Shown: piece by piece, positions 14,431 to 17,736 of the stretch
Layout: every line of letters starts with the position of its first letter
Numbering within the stretch: position 1 is the first letter of the stretch
Origin: an uncultured Lachnospiraceae bacterium
GTDB taxonomy: Bacteria > Bacillota_A > Clostridia > Lachnospirales > Lachnospiraceae
Assembly: GCA_902795835.1 (NCBI GenBank)
Contig: CADBNA010000172.1
Coordinates: 1-17,736 of the forward strand
Direction: 5' to 3'
Length of the DNA: 17,736 nt
Program-made: the position numbers and the translations under genes
The notes under the pieces: generated by a model
Database searches by the model: none
What the model was told of the DNA's origin: nothing
What the model saw: only the letters and a program-made list of their open reading frames with translations

Positions 14431-15123
14431 TTATACTGTAATGAGCTCACGCAGCTTCTGAAAGCTCTTTGCTCCGATTCCGTCAATATTCATCAGTTCT
14501 TCCGCGGAAGAAAAACCGCCATGATCCGCCCGATACTGCAGAATCGCGTCTGCCCTGGCTTCACCGATGCCCGGCAGCGTCATCAGGCTCTCGCGGCCGG
14601 CCGTATTCAGATTCACCCTGCCGCCGGTGCCGTCAGCGTACGCAGTGCTGCCGCCGGAAACCCGGGGCAGCTGACCAGGCACCTGTGCAGAAGCCGTTTC
14701 TGTCTTTGACCACACAATGACCTGATCTCCGTCAGACAGTATCTCCGCCTGATTCAGCGCCCGGTCGTCCGCCTCTTCCGTGAGCCCGCCTGCCGCCTGA
14801 AGGGCCTGCCATATGCGGCTGCCGGCCGGAATTTCATACACGCCGGGCATCCGGACCTCACCGCATACATGGACACAGATGGTGCTCTCAGCGGCCGTTT
14901 CCAGGGCATCCGGAAGCGCATCCCTGCTGTCCGGGACAGCCCTGCCGTCTGCGGCATCGGCAGTGTCTTCCGGTCCGGAATCCGCCAGCCCGTCAGCCTG
15001 GCTGACGGATGAACTGCTGTTTATCTGATAAACCACGGACGGGCGTTTCGGGGCGCAGCCCGCAAGGACAGCCGCCAGACACAGCGCACATACTGTCCCG
15101 TGTAACCTGTTTCTTTTCCTCAA
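14431..15123 (-). CDS. comEA: ComEA-family DNA-binding protein with lipoprotein signal
   Basis: A 230-residue surface protein that in competence systems binds incoming double-stranded DNA. The N-terminus has a lipobox (VLAGC, lipidated C23) instead of the usual transmembrane anchor. An Asp/Ala-rich linker spans about 25-80. An SLBB domain follows (82-140, CVHVCGEVRMPGVYEIPAG). The tail is a helix-hairpin-helix pair (168-230) with VNLNTAGRESLMTLPGIGEARA and DGIGAKSFQKLRELI. The start is TTG at 15123: AGGAGG lies eight bases upstream and an in-frame TAA just before rules out anything longer. A hairpin covers part of that ribosome site. No comEC or comEB is in the window. Confidence 0.9.
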   Translation of the reverse strand: MRKRNRLHGTVCALCLAAVLAGCAPKRPSVVYQINSSSSVSQADGLADSGPEDTADAADGRAVPDSRDALPDALETAAESTICVHVCGEVRMPGVYEIPAGSRIWQALQAAGGLTEEADDRALNQAEILSDGDQVIVWSKTETASAQVPGQLPRVSGGSTAYADGTGGRVNLNTAGRESLMTLPGIGEARADAILQYRADHGGFSSAEELMNIDGIGAKSFQKLRELITV

Positions 15124-15134
15124 TCTGCATTACC

Positions 15135-15157
15135 TCCTGCACGCATAAGCGGCAGGA
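15135..15157 (-). promoter_or_regulatory. Hairpin overlapping the comEA ribosome binding site
   Basis: TCCTGC-CGC pairs with GCG-T-GCAGGA around a TTAT loop in the minus-strand RNA. The 3' arm includes the first bases of the AGGAGG element that serves the TTG start, so folding would limit translation. Confidence 0.5.
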
Positions 15158-15178
15158 CCCCTTGCAACGCACAATAAT

Positions 15179-15207
15179 ATTGTAACGAATCCGTCAAACA
15201 AATACAA
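15179..15207 (-). promoter_or_regulatory. Promoter of the comEA/response-regulator operon
   Basis: On the minus strand TTGTAT (15207-15202) and TACAAT (15184-15179) are 17 bases apart, just after the folT terminator. Confidence 0.6.
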
Positions 15208-15216
15208 GTAAAATGT

Positions 15217-15263
15217 AAAAGAAAACCGGCAGGGATTCTGCCTGTTTCTATCCCGGCCGGTTT
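15217..15263 (-). terminator. Terminator of folT
   Basis: AAACCGGC-C-GGGAT and ATCCC-T-GCCGGTTT form a 13-base-pair stem with one mismatch, followed by TTCTTTT on the minus strand, 23 bases after the folT stop. Confidence 0.85.
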
Positions 15264-15285
15264 GACGAAAAAGTCATTATGCTGT

Positions 15286-15840
15286 TTACTGTCGCTGAAC
15301 CATCCTGAATACTTTTGCCTTCTCCAGCATGCGGCTCAGCACATAGAACATGATAATATTGATGGGCAGAAGTATCAGTTCCTTCACGACACGGGCCGGA
15401 AAGATAACGGCAAAGGCACTGCCGTACAGCATGGTCAGCCAGAGCGTGTTCAGGAACATATTCACGAATACTGTCACGGTCGTGTTCGCGGCGATAATCC
15501 GCTGGATGCGGATCGGCCGCTTATAAAGAAACAGACCGTAAATCATGCCCGTCAGCACCTCACTGATCATAAAGCCGGGGAAATAGGGGCCGGTCGGTTT
15601 GACAATATATTTCAGGAAGTCAACGACTCCTCCGAAAATGGCACCGACGGCCGGTCCGAACAGCATGCCGACCAGCTCATCGACCAGGAATGCAAAACTG
15701 ATCCTGATCGACTCTGTGACCTGAATGGCCAGGAACCCGAGGATAACGGCAATGGCCATCAGCATAGCCGTTACGGCCAGAGACCTGGTCTTCCTCAATT
15801 CCTGCAGGGAATCCGAAAATAAAGCAGCTATCTTCTTCAT
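15286..15840 (-). CDS. folT: Folate-specific ECF transporter S component
   Basis: A 184-residue membrane substrate-binding subunit that captures folate and docks onto the shared ECF energising module (EcfT and two ATPases, not in this window). About six hydrophobic helices are visible, with the family stretches LAVTAMLMAIAVILGF, DELVGMLFGPAVGAIFGG, YIVKPTGPYFPGF and NTLWLTMLYG. Start and identity are supported by GGGAGG just before the ATG and by a tetrahydrofolate riboswitch in the leader, which fixes the likely ligand. It is transcribed alone from its own promoter, between argD and comEA, with a terminator after the stop. Confidence 0.93.
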   Translation of the reverse strand: MKKIAALFSDSLQELRKTRSLAVTAMLMAIAVILGFLAIQVTESIRISFAFLVDELVGMLFGPAVGAIFGGVVDFLKYIVKPTGPYFPGFMISEVLTGMIYGLFLYKRPIRIQRIIAANTTVTVFVNMFLNTLWLTMLYGSAFAVIFPARVVKELILLPINIIMFYVLSRMLEKAKVFRMVQRQ

Positions 15841-15847
15841 AAAAATA

Positions 15848-15887
15848 CCTCCCTCGCAGTAGCCCTTGAACGCTACGCATAAGGAGG
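15848..15887 (-). promoter_or_regulatory. Ribosome-site-sequestering hairpin of folT
   Basis: In the minus-strand RNA CCTCC (15887-15883) can pair with the GGAGG Shine-Dalgarno (15852-15848), with an inner GTAGC/GCTAC stem (15876-15872 with 15863-15859). There is no U tract, so control is probably at translation start rather than by termination. Confidence 0.7.
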
Positions 15888-15900
15888 CAGAACCTTTATG

Positions 15901-16010
15901 TGTAGCAGTGGGATTCGGTTAAGAGTACCGCAAACAAAGGACCGTGTTCTTCGTCCAGCCGACTTACATCCCGCCGGCAAGCACTTAACGCACTCTTACC
16001 TACTCTGCTT
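15901..16010 (-). ncRNA. Tetrahydrofolate (THF) riboswitch, class I
   Basis: The minus-strand leader contains the conserved THF-I elements in order: AGAGTAGG, GCGTTAAGTG, CGGGATGT, GACGAA, TTTGCGGTACTC and AATCCCACTGCT. The closing stem pairs AGCAG (16009-16005) with CTGCT (15908-15904). It sits 60 bases upstream of folT and feeds into the sequestering hairpin, so high reduced folate should lower translation of the transporter. Confidence 0.92.
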
Positions 16011-16057
16011 CAGTATGCAATTGTAACCCGCTCTGCGGGCATCTGTATTACATGCCT

Positions 16058-16086
16058 ATCGTACCTGAGAAGGCAGGAAAAGTCAA
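16058..16086 (-). promoter_or_regulatory. Promoter of folT
   Basis: On the minus strand TTGACT (16086-16081) and TACGAT (16063-16058) are 17 bases apart. The -35 box begins two bases after the argD stop. A small CCCGC-AGA-GCGGG hairpin (16039-16027) lies in the leader before the riboswitch. Confidence 0.65.
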
Positions 16087-16087
16087 G

Positions 16088-17305
16088 TCAAAGAGAACCG
16101 TCCCTTCTGACTTCTGCAAATACGCGATCCAGTTTATCCGCCATCTCATCGATATCCGATTCCGTAATAACAAGCGGCGGAACCAGCCGGAGCACGTTCT
16201 CACCGGCGCTGATGACGACCAGGCCGTTTTCCAGTGATCTTGTACAGATCGCTCCCACACGGCAGGAATCATCCAGCTGCAGGCCCTGCATGAGCCCCTT
16301 TCCGCGGCGTTCCATGATGCAGGAATGCCTCTTTGCCAGCTCATCCAGACGCTTCTCCAGATACGGTGCAATGGCCCGCACGTGTCCGGGGATATCCATT
16401 TCCTCATACAGGCGCAGCACCTCTGCAACAGCCCTGGCTGCCAGCGGGTTGCCGCCGTAAGTGGTTCCGTGGTCTCCGGGAACCAGTGAATGCCCTGCCG
16501 TCTTCTCATTCAGGAGAAAGGCTCCTACCGGAACACCGCAGCCGAGGGCTTTTGCCGCAGTCATTATATCCGGACAGACACCGTAATCCTGACAGGCGAA
16601 CATCGTGCCGGTCCGTCCCATACCGCACTGGATCTCATCCAGGATCAGAAGGATATCCCTCTCATCACAGATGGCCCGGAGTTCCTGCAGGAAGGCTGCT
16701 TCCGCAGGATAAATGCCGCCCTCCCCCTGTACTGTCTCCAGAATCACGGCACAGGTTCTGTCTGTCAGCTGTGCCTTTACGCTGGCAATATCATTGAAGT
16801 CAGCAAACCGTATGCCGCCGATCATCGGCCGGAAAGGCGTCTGATAGGACTCATGACCGGTTACAGACAGCGCTCCCATGCTGCGTCCGTGAAAGGAATG
16901 CTGCATGGCGATGATTTCATGGTCATTCCTTCCGTCTTTGAGCCAGGCATATTTCCGGGCAGCCTTGATTGCCCCCTCAATCGCCTCCGTCCCGCTGTTG
17001 GTGAAGAAGACCTTTGCCATGCCGGAGGCCTTCGTCAGTGCGGCAGACGCCTCAGCCAGCGGCACGTTGTAGTAAAGGTTTGAAGTGTGCAGGATTTTGT
17101 CAATCTGGTCCTTGAGAGCCTCATTGTATGCACGGTTGCCGTACCCGAGGGCATACACGGCAATGCCGGCGGCAAAATCCAGGTATTCCCTGCCGTCGGT
17201 GTCATACAGGCGGACGCCTTCGCCGCGTTCGAAGACGACCGGGAAGCGGTTGTAGGTATGGAGGACGTTCGCCTCTGTGATGCTGATGTATTCTTGTGTT
17301 GTCAT
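16088..17305 (-). CDS. argD: Acetylornithine aminotransferase
   Basis: A 405-residue class III PLP aminotransferase that converts N-acetylglutamate semialdehyde to N-acetylornithine in arginine synthesis. From the chosen start, FFTNSGTEAIEGAIKAARK begins near residue 100, the cofactor aspartate is D223 in LILDEIQCGMGRTG, and the PLP lysine is K252 in TAAKALGCGVPVGAF. GDHGTTYGGNPLA follows. I use the ATG at 17305 (MTTQEYISITEANVLHTYNRF), matching usual family N-termini. An ATG at 17323 would add six residues. Neither has a strong Shine-Dalgarno. Other arg genes are not within the window. A related ornithine or GABA aminotransferase is less likely given the N-terminal HTYNRF signature. Confidence 0.88.
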   Translation of the reverse strand: MTTQEYISITEANVLHTYNRFPVVFERGEGVRLYDTDGREYLDFAAGIAVYALGYGNRAYNEALKDQIDKILHTSNLYYNVPLAEASAALTKASGMAKVFFTNSGTEAIEGAIKAARKYAWLKDGRNDHEIIAMQHSFHGRSMGALSVTGHESYQTPFRPMIGGIRFADFNDIASVKAQLTDRTCAVILETVQGEGGIYPAEAAFLQELRAICDERDILLILDEIQCGMGRTGTMFACQDYGVCPDIMTAAKALGCGVPVGAFLLNEKTAGHSLVPGDHGTTYGGNPLAARAVAEVLRLYEEMDIPGHVRAIAPYLEKRLDELAKRHSCIMERRGKGLMQGLQLDDSCRVGAICTRSLENGLVVISAGENVLRLVPPLVITESDIDEMADKLDRVFAEVRRDGSL

Positions 17306-17371
17306 GGGGACCTGCTTTCTCATTAAATAGTTATCGGGTGGATGGGTTTCTTTTACTGGCTGTGTTCCGTA

Positions 17372-17398
17372 TGGTTGTATTGGTTGTATTGGTTATAT
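17372..17398. repeat. Three 9-base direct repeats upstream of argD
   Basis: TGGTTGTAT occurs twice in tandem, followed by TGGTTATAT, 67-93 bases upstream of the argD start. They could be regulator half-sites, but they do not look like the usual arginine repressor box. The rest of 17324-17440 shows no convincing gene or promoter. Confidence 0.45.
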
Positions 17399-17463
17399 CT
17401 TGGGAAATAACTGACGCCGGAAATGACAGCGGCACTGTCCAGGCTTCAGGTTCTCCGGGCACA

Positions 17464-17736
17464 GGAAGTTCTAACCTTCCCGCAGTTCCCTTTTTCTTCG
17501 GAAGGGGCTGAAGGCGTTCTCACTTCGTATCTTATGAAAATGACCTTCCTTTGTGCTGTGAGCCGCCGTTCACTTTCGGGAACTCCGGCAAGCCAAGAAC
17601 TTCCGTGTACCCTCCGAAATTCAGCCAGGTCAGTGCTGCTGTCCTTCCCGGCTGAACTCTGGCTGAGATACTGACTTTGCGAAAATGCCTTGACTTCGGA
17701 ACCGCCAGTGCACAGCCGGCGCGGATGCAGGGGATA
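17464..17736 (+). other. Large nested inverted-repeat element, likely structured RNA or dispersed repeat (continues past the window)
   Basis: No convincing gene lies here. 17464-17490 is complementary to 17578-17604 at 22 of 27 positions, including GGAAGTTCT/AGAACTTCC and AGTTCCC/GGGAACT. Inside, TGAAGGCGTTCTCAC can pair with GTGAGCCGCCGTTCA with small bulges. A TTTTTC-TTCG-GAAGGG hairpin with a UUCG tetraloop uses G-U pairs that exist only in plus-strand RNA, so the plus strand is probably the RNA sense. After the main stem, TTCAGCC/GGCTGAA and GTCAGT/ACTGAC offer further pairing. Short open frames on both strands look like by-products. Confidence 0.5.

Noticed and set aside
17423..17674. 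An 83-codon plus-strand open frame and open minus-strand frames at the right edge
   Set aside because: They cross the arms of the inverted repeats, have odd composition, and no frame resembles a protein family. Structure explains the region better.
1..17736. CRISPR arrays, insertion sequences, prophage genes
   Set aside because: No regularly spaced repeats, transposase, integrase or phage structural motifs were seen on either strand.

Overview
The window most resembles a chromosomal segment of a mid-GC Clostridia member, probably Lachnospiraceae. The basis is family-level recognition: strong AGGAGG-type ribosome sites, a tryptophan T-box, a tetrahydrofolate (THF) riboswitch in front of an ECF folate S component, a ComEA/response-regulator pair, and Y-family polymerase sequences typical of that group. 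No species can be named. Almost every gene lies on the minus strand. The one clear plus-strand protein gene is a CLC anion transporter at 6211-7527.

Layout from left to right. Positions 1-5981 hold a tightly packed minus-strand run that may be one operon. In transcription order it contains a 106-residue unknown, a secreted YfbK-type VWA protein, a DUF1622 membrane protein, a small Imm35/YrhB-like protein, a secreted DUF4878/DUF5105-like protein, an SGNH hydrolase, and a very unusual tandem Y-family DNA polymerase. The polymerase frame joins a complete DinB-like enzyme to the start of a second, UvrX-like one and runs off the window. Divergent to this run is the CLC gene. It is followed by a convergent DtxR/MntR-type metal-dependent repressor and an NhaC-type Na+/H+ antiporter. 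Next come an Mrr-like nuclease with membrane segments, a DUF937 protein, and a stand-alone tryptophan synthase beta chain (TrpB2).

The trpB2 leader is a T-box with a UGG (Trp) specifier and a UGGC tRNA-acceptor bulge, both as expected for tRNA-Trp. Further right are tRNA-Lys(CTT) with its own promoter and terminator, a comEA/response-regulator operon, folT with a THF riboswitch and a ribosome-site-sequestering hairpin, and argD. The last 300 bases hold no convincing gene. They contain a large nested inverted-repeat element that looks like a structured RNA or a dispersed repeat.

The main points of interest are the fused double Y-family polymerase, the structured element at the right edge, and a strong plus-strand terminator placed antisense to the end of nhaC. 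The two well-formed riboswitches are confirmatory rather than new. All calls rest on reading the sequence and on family memory; no search was run.
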